Assembly (NCBI RefSeq): GCF_020360975.1 | Contig: NW_025408669.1 | Coordinates: 372,001 to 436,000, forward strand | DNA length: 64,000 bases | From: Hirsutella rhossiliensis | Lineage: Eukaryota > Ascomycota > Sordariomycetes > Hypocreales > Ophiocordycipitaceae | Direction of reading: 5' to 3' | In this document: positions 12,891-23,013 of the stretch, piece by piece | How the letters are laid out: the number at the start of each line of letters is the position of its first letter | Numbering within the stretch: the stretch's first letter is position 1 | The notes under the pieces: generated by a model | Database searches by the model: none | Told to the model about the DNA's origin: nothing | What the model saw: the letters and a program-made list of their open reading frames with translations, nothing else | Made by a program: the position numbers and the translations under genes

Positions 12891-13735
12891 TATCGGGAAA
12901 AGACGCGGTTATTAGATATATATTATTTGCAGCGCACCTATCGGAGCGCGTTCTACTTTTGCCTACTTTAACAGTGGCTACGGCACACACCCAAAGACAC
13001 ACCCACGCCAACGGCAACAGCAGCAGCTAGATACCGAAGGACGAGGGGGTCTAAGGGGAACGAAGGAAAAGAGAAAGCACTAGGCAGGGTAAGGCAAAGG
13101 CAAAGAGGGCCAAAAAGGTATATTGGCAAAAGAGGATATAGAAGAAGATAATAATATAAAGGTGATAAAAGAAGAAGATGATGATGCTGATGCTGTCTGC
13201 TAGCTAAGGAGGAAAAGAGACCTCTTTTATAGACCGAATTTTCCCTCCTTCTTCCCTAGACGAACAGGGGCCAAGGGATCATCTGATCAAGAAGAGGGCT
13301 AGCCAGAGACTCTGCCAAGGATCCTGCCAAGGACCCTGCCAAGGACCCTGCCAAAGACTCTGCTGCGCGGGCTGTGTGTTCCTTGGGGTACAGATGCCCC
13401 CGTCAAACTACGTGGCGTAATAGTCTTCGCGATAGTTATAAGCCCGGGAGGGGATGGCATAATTACCACCCCTGCAACTTCCTATAACTGCGCGCGGTGC
13501 GGGGTTCAATCCCCCGTAGACAACTACCTCTCTTGGATTTCCTTGGGTTATTGGCGCGGCGCTTGGTGTTCGACTCCCGCGTCTTAGGCTATAAGGTCTA
13601 GGGCTCCCGGCGGAGCCGCGATCCCTGAGGGGGTGTGTCGGGAAAAGACGCGGTTGTTAGATATATGTCATTTGCAGCGCACCTATCGGAGCGCGTTCTA
13701 CTTTTGCCTGCGTGGCGCAACGGTCTTCGCGATAA
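12891..13735 (+). mobile_element. Small repeat-bounded element, TRIM- or SINE-like candidate
   Basis: An approximately 75-bp sequence occurs twice in direct orientation, at about 12891-12965 (starting TATCGGGAAAAGACGCGG) and 13636-13710 (starting TGTCGGGAAAAGACGCGG). The second copy directly follows CCTGAGGGGGTG, a purine tract like the one before the Copia family A LTR. About 670 bp lie between them, with no protein domain and mostly normal CA/TG content. The interior has a tRNA-like pair of motifs: an A-box-like TGGCGTAATAGT at about 13412 and a B-box GGTTCAATCCC at about 13505 with a 5-bp stem CGGGG/CCCCG. A complete tRNA cannot be folded. A terminal-repeat miniature LTR element is my first reading, a tRNA-derived SINE the second. 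Confidence 0.45.
13313..13360 (+). repeat. 12-bp minisatellite, four units
   Basis: Four tandem units of TGCCAAGGAYCC (last one TGCCAAAGACTC). In one frame they would read as repeated Ala-Lys-Asp-Pro, but no gene surrounds them. Confidence 0.8.
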
Positions 13736-14400
13736 ATATAGTAGTTAACTAATAAGATATTAAGGAGGTTACTTACTAGATCTAAGTAACTATAAGCTAG
13801 TAGATTAATAGGGAAACTTATTCTACTCTATACTTTATATATATATATATATAGTTATACTTATAGACTCCCTCTTTTAAATATAATAGTATAATTTATA
13901 CCCTCCTTCTTTAATATAATAACCTAATAACTAGTAATACCCTCCTAGCTACTTTATATTATAGAGTTTTCCTTCTTCTTCTTTTATTTAGCTATAGATT
14001 ATCTATCTTTATACTAACTAATTTATATATATATTTATATATAGTAACTAGTTTAACTAGTAGTTAGTTTAATAGTAATTAGTTTACCTAGTAGTTAACC
14101 TAGTATTTCTTTCTCTTCCTAAGGGTTTAATATAGCACTTTATCTATATATTAGTCTATAGCCTACTAAAACCCTTATTAGGTCGTAATATATCTTCTAG
14201 AAATAGATACTATCTCTTATAAGGGATTATAATACTCTAACTACTTTAAGTAACTTAATTAAAAATAAGACTAGACATATCTTACTATAGGTTAGCTTAG
14301 GGCGGCGTCGGCCTCTAGTTTCAGTTCCTATGCTAGATTTTATAACTAGGTAATCGGGAAATTAGAACTAACTAAGTAACGCCCTTAGCCGTTATACGAG
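13736..14400. other. A+T-rich remnant at the left island edge
   Basis: Starts GTTAACTAATAAGATATTAAGGAGG and contains TATATATA runs and repeated ACTAGTAGTTAG blocks, which looks like a decayed LTR. No partner is found in the window. Base composition changes to normal between about 14290 and 14420. Confidence 0.35.
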
Positions 14401-17394
14401 CAAAGCTCGTTAAGAATTGCACATCCTTTAAATGCTCCTGGTTAGCTATAGCCTAAGCATATTTTCGTACTACCATCGTGTGTATAAACGACGTGTCAGT
14501 ATACCTGTCTTTGCCTTTCTCGTCCCTTATAGAAGAAATGCAGAGCGGCCAGCCTGCAGGATACGACTTACAGCTGCTGAACGAGGGACCTATAAAATCC
14601 GTCAGGCTGAAGGTAATAATTTCTATAATAATGCGGATGGCGATGGCTTCTTTTCGAAGATCGCGAAAATGTCTTAATAGATTCCTTGAGCATACTATTT
14701 ACCTCAAGGGTTCATTGGCCGTCTTGCATGTAGATTTAAAGGGCTATAAAGCGGCTGTCGATACATAGCAGACCGGCTTGAGGGCAATTCAACGTTCTTG
14801 GGCTCGCTTACATTACTTATCGTTATTAAGTCATTGAAAATCAAGATACCACCTGGGCTTCAGGTAAGTTACAGACTGGAATGCAATCTCAAAAGGAATT
14901 CCATCCATTATTGTAGTCTATAATCTTGCAATCCCTACCTTCGGTGTTGTTGAAGATTCCGCTGAGGGTACTTAGAAAGCCTCCGGTGTCCAACTCTCTG
15001 ACTCCTTTGTACTGACTGATTGCCGCGTCCCAGGCCTGGTCCGAGCATAGGTCGTACCGTCGCCAAGCTTCGTTAAAAAAACCGTATCCTCGTGTGCCAG
15101 TCATAAGGTAGAGCCAAAAGGTGTAGCTTTGCCTGTCTCACTCACGCCTCCATAGTGCTTCGAAGGTAAGCGACGCCGCAAGAAGAGGCAAGGCAAAAGA
15201 TTGACTAATAAGGCTATTCCTTCTGCCCTAGCCTTTGCGAACAAGGCCTTTAAGCCTGCCATCTCTAGCTATACGGACTATGTATCTCAACTAAGTCTAT
15301 CTTTTCTTGAAACGTGGTCGCGGACATTCGGTGTGCCCTCCTTTGTCAGCCGCGCCGGTGCCGACAATGACACCACACATCTCTCGCCAAAAGGCTAGCT
15401 TCCATCCTCAATCATGAACATCTCCTGCCCAACATCAGTCCTTCATCTACTCTTATCGTCGCTTTGGCTTCCATCGCCGTGGGTGCTCCCTTGGACGAGT
15501 CACCCATGTATGGCTACGGACAAGAGCTGCAACCTGTGAATTGATAATGAAGGACAATGCCCGTATATTTGCCATCCAATCGTCGCGGGCATTACAGTCG
15601 AGCAGTTCCTGGCCTGGGCAAGTAGTTTCCCGCAACGCAGCGCTGACTTGCGGACTAACGGTCTTGCAGAACCAGTCAATTGGGGCAGAAACATGTACAC
15701 CATTCCTCATGAACCATTCATACTGCATTGTAATAAGAGTATACGGCGAGATTTGGGAACTTGACGTGTGTGTCGACGGAGAGCTAGTCGTGGCAGCTCG
15801 CGGGATCCAGATTGTTTCTCTCGCCGTGGTCGCTGTCGCTTAGAGCGGTAAACCAAGATGACGGAGATCGCATAGTTTTTGAAGCGCCCCTCTTTTGGCA
15901 GAACGGTCCTGTCGCCGGTCTGGGCCCTGCATTCCTTGGCTTATGCTAACTTAACGCCTTGTGCACTTGCATCGCGGAAGGCAGGTCTATGACCGGTCGG
16001 CCTTCCGTTCCGTAGCGCCGTTGGCATCAACCAGAGCAGAGCGGGACGGAAGAGAGAGCCATTACAAGGGCCGCTATCCAAGTTTGTGTAGACTCAGGTC
16101 CTGGGAGCACGCTCCAGCTTGGCAAACTTCTCATCAAAGTGTTACAAGGTGTTGGATCAACTGTTGATATCGCTCAGGCCTCGTTGCCATACACGTGCCA
16201 TATAAGCTCATGGCCTGTAGTGGGTAGGCTGGGCAATACCCGAGCCCCTTACTGCCTGAGCATCCCGTCCCCCATTTAATGCAGCTCGTGCAAGTCGAAT
16301 CCGACCGTATTTCCGCCGCGTCTTTACGCTGCGGGTCCCTTACTGGCTGGATTTGAGCCAGTCTGAGTGAAATGTAAAGTCAGTGTTTGTCGGTTAAGTT
16401 GATATCGCGTTAAATATATCACATTGTCTGCAACTCCATCTTCTGTATCGTCGCTAACTGTCGCGGGTCGGATTACTGGCCACTTTACAAGCCGCCCCAG
16501 TATCCACGCACTTCACCCATCCATTGCTCTTCCCGATGTCCGGGCCGTCACAGCGGTCTAGACGCACCAATCTGGCCCAAAATACACACAGCCGAGTCTT
16601 GGATCGCGCATCAGAGGAAGCTCAAAGGGAGAGGGGCGGGAGGCGAGCTGACTTGTTGCAATATATCTATCAAACCAGAAATACCGCTTGACTAGGTAAA
16701 GGTGGAACGCTCCGGCAAATGCAAAACTGGTACACCTTATGGCTGACTTCCTTTTTCTGCTCTGTTTGGCAGTACCAATGATACGCGATATACAGAATGC
16801 AAGGCCAAAGGCCAAATGAGGATTTGAACGGTGGTTCGGCTGCAGGGAGCAGCGGTATTAGAATTGATAAAAGAGAGCGTCATGGCGTGCACCCGACAGT
16901 ATCAAGCTGGAGAGACGCCTATTATATGGATTTAAACCAAGGGATTGCACGTCCGGAACATGTATATTCGGCCTTTGCCGTATCTCATCTACGGCGAGCC
17001 TCTTGGACAATCTTCTATCGTCCCTATGTGCTCCGGTCTAGCGACTTGAACAGAGTCGCGCGGCGTCCGCTGTGGCTCGAAGGGATGAGCAGGAGCTCGG
17101 TTTCTGGGGCTTGGGGGATCCTTTGGCCAGCTTCTGGCTGCTTCCGACTTTCTGTGTGACTTTTAAGAATAGTCTTGTTTTGATAACTTCAATAGTATAG
17201 AGGACTTCAATAGTACAGAGCAATAGCCTGCCAACCAATATCAGCACAGCCTTGGACGGAGGGGCAGACACAGCCAGTTCTTCCAAATCAGAATTGCTGC
17301 CTCTGGGCATCCATAAAGAGGACTCCAAACAGGGCGGCTAGCCTCGTACCCAGGACCCCGTCTGTGGCAAACGCAGTCCACGCCGAGAAGATAG
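14400..17394. other. Island left margin, no intact gene recognised
   Basis: Composition is normal (CA and TG common) but no multi-exon model could be built. Short open stretches on both strands lack family motifs, apart from the possible minus-strand fragments at 14889-15850 listed separately. The 3' UTR of the flavin monooxygenase should lie just below 17395. Confidence 0.5.
14889..15850 (-). pseudogene. Possible fragments of a secreted-protein gene, unidentified
   Basis: Two minus-strand stretches read like real protein. One, around 15430-15810, includes NGVHVSAPIDWFCKTV and a Cys-containing continuation (CPGQELLDC). The other, 14889-15150, includes GYGFFNEAWRRYDLCSDQAW and ends IIDYNNGWNSF before a stop; a possible acceptor (GACAG) lies just upstream near 15137. 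The region between them contains stops and no clear splice path. They could be exons of one damaged gene or unrelated chance frames. I do not recognise the family; a resemblance to C-terminal parts of fungal secreted enzymes is only an impression. Confidence 0.25.
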
Positions 17395-19351
17395 CTACTC
17401 ATACACCACATCGAAGCCCTCCATGCTGTCAAGCGCAGTCCTGATTGCCAACGTGTACGCCGCCAACCCACCCGGAAAGCAGACGGGCTCGTAAGGCTTG
17501 CCGGGAGCGTTGCCGCCCATGTACGTCGACTGGGTCGTCGGGAACAGCATGGTGTTGTTGATTTCAACGACCTTTTGCTTCCAGGCGCGCGCGGCCTCGC
17601 GCTTGGGGTTGACGTGCTTGATCTTGTCACGCTGCATCTTGTCGATGCAGTCGGCGATCCAGCGGCCCTGGAGCTCAATGCACGAGGGGCCGTTGGACAG
17701 CAGCGTCGGGCCATGGGCGCCGTACAGGTGGAACATGTTGGGGTAGCCGCTCACCGTGGTACCGAGATAGGTGCTCGTGCCGTGGGACCACTCTTCGTCG
17801 AGGCGGGTGTTGTCGATGCTCTTGAGCCCGAGCTGGGTCATGCCTGTACTCAATGTCAGCTTGAGTCGACTTCCTTGAATAAAGCCGCAAAGAGCCCACC
17901 TCCTGTAACAACGTCCTACAAGGGTTACAGGCAAATGTTAGCCCCTATCTCGTGACGGCCCTTGCAGCCGAGCGCACTTACAAAGCCCGTGGCAATGGCA
18001 ATCACGTCAAACTTGTGGTGCGTCCCATCCTTGAGAGTGATGCCCGTCTCGGTGAACCGCTCAATCGGGTTGCTCCTGACGTCCACGACGTCGACCGACG
18101 GCTGGTTAAACTGCTCGTAGTAGCTGTGCTCCAGGCACGGCCGCTTGATGCCAAAGAAGTGCGGCATATCCAGCGGGGCGAGCAGGTCCCTTTTGCGCGC
18201 ATCCTTGACGCGCGGGCGCGTCTTGTGCGCCCAAAAGTTGTAGGCCTCGGTGTTGGCCGCCGCGTCGGTGAGCGTGTTCTTGTAGATGGACAGCCAGAAG
18301 TGGAAGCCGCCGGCGGCCCAGGTTTCTTCAAAGAGCCGCTGCCGCTCCTCGGCCGTCTCGTCCAGCGCGTTTCTCTCGAACCAGTCAAAGTGGAACCCGG
18401 CAAACGTCTTTTCGCGGTACATGAAGAGCTGAGGATAGCTTGCCTTCTTGGACCCTTGCTCTTCGGCGCCGAGGCTTCGGCGCCGCATCGGGACGGCCAG
18501 GTTCGGAGTCCGCTGGAAGACCTTGAGCTCGCCGGCCACGGGGCCCCAAGCCTGGACAATCTGCACTCCAGACGCTCCCGTGCCAATGACTGCGCATCGT
18601 TTGCCTTGCACGTCAATGTCCCTGTCCGGCCAAAAGGACGAGTGGTGGATGGTTCCTTTGAAGTTGTTGATGCCGGGCCAGTCGGGCACATATCTCTTTG
18701 CAGACTACATGTCGAGGACGCTGAGCCTCAGCTTTGGGCCCAACTTACACGCTGGTGCCGATGGGACAAGGACGGAATCGCTACTCACGAAACCTGTTCC
18801 CAGGATCAAGCTCTTTGCCGTGGTATTCCTGCCGTCTTGCGTGGCGACATTCCACCGACCCTTGTGCACGTCAAACTCGGCCCCCGTCACGATGGTGTTG
18901 AACGAGCAGTCCTTTTTGACGTCGAGCACCTTGTCGACGTGGTCGAAGTAGGCCCGCAGCTCCTTATAGCCGGGGTAATTGGTCGTCCAGTCCCAGGTCT
19001 TCCATACCTCGGGCCACGAGAACTCGTACTCGGGCACCTGGCTATCGACTGCGGCTCCAGGGTACGCATTCCACCGCCAGGTGCCTCCGGTATCGTTACC
19101 CGCCTCGTATACGACGACTCGGTAGCCACGGTCCCGAAGTGTTTTGAGCATGAATATTCCGGCTGCAGAGGGCACGCACTACCATCAGCAAAGCGCAAAC
19201 ACCTTGGGCCCGGAGTTGACGGACAAAAGCCTGCGCCGACAATCAGAGCATCCAGTTCGGCCGTGTCCGTCTGGGGACCCGGGTCACTGCGGGAATAGTC
19301 GGCGAGGTCGGGGCAGAAGCCGCCGCTCTCGGGAAGTACACGGCCGTTCAT
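17395..19351 (-). CDS. Baeyer-Villiger-type FAD/NADPH monooxygenase
   Basis: Predicted to insert oxygen next to a ketone, giving an ester or lactone, using FAD and NADPH; probably cytosolic. Five exons join to 562 residues: 19351-19225, 19162-18789, 18704-17982, 17915-17900 and 17843-17395. All introns are GT-AG (56-84 nt), and exon 4 is only 16 nt. The first Rossmann motif GAGFSG (39-44) is restored across intron 1. The family fingerprint FKGTIHHSSFWP (182-193, FxGxxxHxxxWP) and the second Rossmann motif GTGASG (208-213) are intact. The 16-nt exon completes ATGFDVVTGGMTQLGL. The start at 19351 is the first in-frame ATG; upstream codons begin only with TTG. Length fits type I enzymes. The donor of intron 1 (GTCCGT) is weak. 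The substrate cannot be told from the sequence. Confidence 0.9.
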
Positions 19352-20451
19352 TTTCGTGCTGTTAATGTGTTGCAAAATTGGTTCGTCCACGTGTAGAAAC
19401 AAGTGACCATCTCACGTAAAGGGGCAAGAGATCGCGCCGGCAAGGTAGCAGAGGAAAGGGGCCATTATACATGTAACCTCGAGCAGTACCAGGCTCGACT
19501 TGGCACGCTTACACACGCCCTCCTCGTCATAGACATCTCGCCCTTTGGTGTCCCGCCGGGGCTCGGTCCTCCGGGCGAGAGGGGAGTGGCCGCCATGGCA
19601 GGGGGTAGGACGCGAACCCCGTTGTCCTGCAACCTTGATTACCGAATATATTGGGCTTCTGCTGCGTGTCTGGGGCACGGCACGATGTTCTCCACTGGGA
19701 TAGCCGAGCCGAGAGCGGCGAACTGGCGATCCACAAGGTGGAAGACGTCGGACGCCGACCTTTGCATATACAGTATGTATCGTGATGAGCAATGGCTCAA
19801 ATTCCCCGTGTGACTGGCCGGGGCATGCCTTTGTGCTCCGACAGATTCCCCTCGGGCGCTATCTCGCGGGCCGGTTGTACGATTACTCTCCTGAACTACC
19901 ACCGCGCATCCCCAAGCTGAGTGTGGCGGCTGTTGTGTCTGATATGCCGCTCACATGCTGTCACTCGCCCTTGAGATACCCGTCGATATAGTTCCCCTCT
20001 TTTCAACTCATCTCTCCCCGGATCCGGGAGAACCTACATGCATACGTGAGGCTGTAACGGGTGTGAATACGTGCGAGCACCGTGTATGGAAGCACACATC
20101 CATGAAAGGGTTTGCGGCGTTGCAGAAACAGTCCAAGGAGAACAATCGGGCACAACATGGTCAATTGCCAAGGCCGTCAAAACAGGCAGCGCCCGGCCTA
20201 TGATTGTCTATAATAATAATGCCCTCTCCTCACGGTCCCACGTGAGAAACAAGTTTATGTATGTGTATTGGGCTTATCGTGCCGGCACGCACCAGAGGGC
20301 CGTCTTCCCAATCTTCCCATCCCGCCGTCGGACGGCCTCGACACGGCTCTATATTCAATGGCCGTGGCAGGGTCCTGGTCTCGGCCCACAAGAGGCCTGC
20401 AAAGGGTGCATGTGCATGGTTCTAGGCACGTCGTGGGAGAAAAATGGCAAA
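19352..20451. other. Intergenic region, promoter side of the monooxygenase
   Basis: Contains the presumed promoter of the minus-strand monooxygenase and the 3' side of the membrane sulfatase-like gene. No conserved frame, RNA gene or repeat is recognised. A CTATAATAATAAT stretch near 20208-20220 could serve as a 3'-end signal, but this is unproven. Confidence 0.5.
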
Positions 20452-23013
20452 TCACCCTTGCTTGTAGCGCCAGCGCCGGGTGTTTTCCTCAACCAGCCAA
20501 CTGGTCACGACGGCGGCCTCGCTCGCCCACTTGGCGGCCTCAATGCTGTGCCCCCTTACCAGCTTCTTGTAGAGCGTGTTGAAGTCAAACGACACAGTCG
20601 TGTTGGTCTCGTGAGGATCCAAAGCCAGGTCGGTGAAGCGCCACTCGGTGTTGTCGACTATGGGCACAATCAGGCGCCAGTCTGGCCGCCGGGCATCGCG
20701 CACAGCGAGCATGGCGCCGCCCGGGTTGATGAGCGAAAACTGCCAGCTGCCCTGGGCCTTGTCGTCGGGAAAGAGGCGCGCAGGCCGGATGAGAGACTGG
20801 CCCTCGTAATTGCGGACCAGATCGCGGGCCGCCTGGCTTTCCGACTGCGACAGGGAACCGCTCGCCAGGAGGAGGTCGAGGATTGTGGGCAGCACCTGGA
20901 CCGAGATGACGGCGTCGTTGACATCAATGTGCGGCAATTTCGGGTGAGAGATGACAAGGGGCACATGGAAATTGCCAATGTTGCCGTTGGCGTACGTCGA
21001 AACGCTTCCCTGCTCCGCGATCGATAGCCCGTGGTCGCCTAGAAAGACGACCAGGGTATTGTTGGCGGCACCCTCGGATTCGAGGATGTTGAGGACTCGG
21101 CCCAGCCAACGGTCGACGTAGCCAACAACATTGGTGTAGCGGGAGAGATCCTCGAGGTCCTTCTCGTCCGTCAGCGAGACGTACTGCTCGCCCTTGGGCA
21201 GGCCGAAGTCGTGGTGGGTGGTGCTCGTCAGGTGGGTGAGAAAGACTCGCTCGTTGTTCTTCTTGGCCGACGCAAACTCGTCCCGAATGTATTCCTCGAG
21301 GGCGATTTCGGGCAAGCCAAAGTAGTTGATGTCGGTGTGGTTGGAGGCGCCAAACTTGGCCGAGTCGCTCTTGAGGTACTCCTTTGTGATGATGCGGTCC
21401 TTGGAGAACCCCATTGTGGGCATAAGGGCGCCTTGCTTGTCGAAAGTGTTAGTGACGGACTGCATAAACGACGATTTCCACTTAAAGGTGGTAAAGTCGT
21501 CTTGTGCGGCGGCCTTTGTGCTGTCGTTGTGGGCCAGCGCGTTGAATGCCTCAAAAATGTGCGGCAAGCACGGCTGGTAGATGTGGTTGCTCAGCTCAAG
21601 ATTGAAGTCGGCAATGAGGGGGGTGAGGCCACAGATGGTGCCCGTCAGGCTCTTGAGTGTGTAGGTGCTGCTGGTGTGCGCATTGTTGAAGTTGAGGCCG
21701 CCGCGCCGGGGCCGGTCCTTGTGCTCGAAGCCGTCGTCGTAGTCGCCCGTGAGGAAGTTTGCCGTCGTTGTGAGCGTGGCGAAGCGCTTCTGCGCGTCGG
21801 CGGGCAGCGACTTGGACTTGAACGAGTTGCTCAGCTTTTCCCAAATTAGACCGTCCTTCTTGATGGGGAAAACATCCTTCCTCGTGGCCTCGAGCTTGAT
21901 GAGCACCACGTGGCGAATGTCAATATCGCGTAGCGTGTCACGCAGGGCAGGCAGCAGCTGGTCGTCGAGGTTGGAAATCCTCAGCGGGTCCTTGTCGCCG
22001 CTGTAGTGCTTGGTGTCGTGCCCGTACCAGTCCTCAAAGCCAGGGAGCGGTCGGTCCATGGGTAGCCAGGGGAACGAAGGGGGCTCGGCGAGGGCGGTGC
22101 GGTTGTCCCAGTCCACGCTGGCGCTTTCGGAGCCGGGGGTGGCGAGCAGGCGGGCCAGCGAGGGCGACGAGTGGGTAAAGTCGACAAAGGGCAGCAGGGG
22201 CAGGGTCCAGGACATGAAGACAAAGGAGCTCTCGGAGGGCCGGAAGACGGATGTGACGAGCTGGACGAGCAAGACGAGGCCGACGGTCAGGTACAGAATA
22301 AGCATGACCTTTTTGGAGGGCAGCGGGGGCGCGTCCGGGGCGCCGACGTCGGGCGAGTCATCGACGGCAAATGCCTGCTCGGCGGCGCCGTCTGCGTCCT
22401 GCTGCGGGAGGTGCTTGTACTCGGTGTCGTACGAGGCGGACGAGCGGCGGATGGGCAGCAGCGAGAGGGGCCACTTGAGGATGTCGAGGGCCATGCCGGC
22501 GAGCAGGTAGCAGAGGCCCTGGACGACGCCGGCGAGGACGACCATGCTGGCGAGGACGACGACAAAGGACACGAGGCCCGTGAGCAGCATTCGCCAGGCC
22601 GACGAGTCGCCGGCGGTGCCAATGTTGCGCCAGTGAAGCTCAAGGCCGGCGACAAAGAAGAAGGAGATGCTAATAGTTGCGGTGAGGGCGACGAAGCCGA
22701 CGAGGACGGAGGCGAGCGCCTTTGCCGCGAGGCGCAGCCATCGCGCCGAGACGTGCAACTGGGCGTCGAGGAGCAGCCGCAGGGCGACGAGGAAAAGGGT
22801 GTCCTGGGCAAAGAAGGAGCTGCCCCATTGTATCAGATCAGGGGCGGGGATGGCATCGAGATGGGCGTAGACGTGGACAAGCTTTGCGGCGAGGACGGAG
22901 ACGGCGGCGAAGGCGAAAGCGAAGCGGCGGTCGGCGAATCTGGAGACGAGGGCGAGGACGATGCGGCGGGTGAAGAAGCGGGTCGACAAGAGAGTGCCGC
23001 CGAGGGAAGCCAT
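20452..23013 (-). CDS. Multi-pass membrane protein with sulfatase/LtaS-like domain
   Basis: A single-exon gene of 853 residues. The N-terminal third holds about five or six hydrophobic segments (about 17-47, 68-83, 98-123, 143-173, 234-257, 262-277), with an acidic loop before the last pair. The C-terminal half has the alkaline-phosphatase-superfamily sulfatase fold: HVVLIKLEA (368-376, first metal strand), SSTYTLKSLTG (448-458, likely nucleophile region with Thr/Ser as in LtaS), THLTSTTHHDF (593-603) and FLGDHG (657-662, metal ligands). Membrane helices plus this domain resemble bacterial lipoteichoic acid synthase-type phosphotransferases and a fungal family of unknown substrate. The start at 23013 is the first in-frame ATG, in good context (GCCATGG); the open frame extends upstream only with TTG at 23172. 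No Cys-x-Pro-x-Arg sulfatase motif is seen, so true sulfatase activity is doubtful. Confidence 0.85.
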   Translation of the reverse strand: MASLGGTLLSTRFFTRRIVLALVSRFADRRFAFAFAAVSVLAAKLVHVYAHLDAIPAPDLIQWGSSFFAQDTLFLVALRLLLDAQLHVSARWLRLAAKALASVLVGFVALTATISISFFFVAGLELHWRNIGTAGDSSAWRMLLTGLVSFVVVLASMVVLAGVVQGLCYLLAGMALDILKWPLSLLPIRRSSASYDTEYKHLPQQDADGAAEQAFAVDDSPDVGAPDAPPLPSKKVMLILYLTVGLVLLVQLVTSVFRPSESSFVFMSWTLPLLPFVDFTHSSPSLARLLATPGSESASVDWDNRTALAEPPSFPWLPMDRPLPGFEDWYGHDTKHYSGDKDPLRISNLDDQLLPALRDTLRDIDIRHVVLIKLEATRKDVFPIKKDGLIWEKLSNSFKSKSLPADAQKRFATLTTTANFLTGDYDDGFEHKDRPRRGGLNFNNAHTSSTYTLKSLTGTICGLTPLIADFNLELSNHIYQPCLPHIFEAFNALAHNDSTKAAAQDDFTTFKWKSSFMQSVTNTFDKQGALMPTMGFSKDRIITKEYLKSDSAKFGASNHTDINYFGLPEIALEEYIRDEFASAKKNNERVFLTHLTSTTHHDFGLPKGEQYVSLTDEKDLEDLSRYTNVVGYVDRWLGRVLNILESEGAANNTLVVFLGDHGLSIAEQGSVSTYANGNIGNFHVPLVISHPKLPHIDVNDAVISVQVLPTILDLLLASGSLSQSESQAARDLVRNYEGQSLIRPARLFPDDKAQGSWQFSLINPGGAMLAVRDARRPDWRLIVPIVDNTEWRFTDLALDPHETNTTVSFDFNTLYKKLVRGHSIEAAKWASEAAVVTSWLVEENTRRWRYKQG

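Noticed and set aside
13405..13520. A complete tRNA gene with intron
   Set aside because: T-arm and A-box-like words are present, but the acceptor strands do not pair; kept only as part of a possible small mobile element.
14478..14768. Overlapping 80-96-codon plus-strand frames
   Set aside because: Two frames overlap with no motif or codon pattern; probably chance.
17952..19298. 448-codon plus-strand open frame opposite the monooxygenase
   Set aside because: It is the mirror of a spliced minus-strand gene with intact motifs; its own product is Arg/Val/Leu-rich with no family signature.
19606..19640. tRNA-like B-box (reverse of GGACGCGAACCCC)
   Set aside because: No matching acceptor stem or anticodon arm; the B-box has a mismatch at the conserved A.
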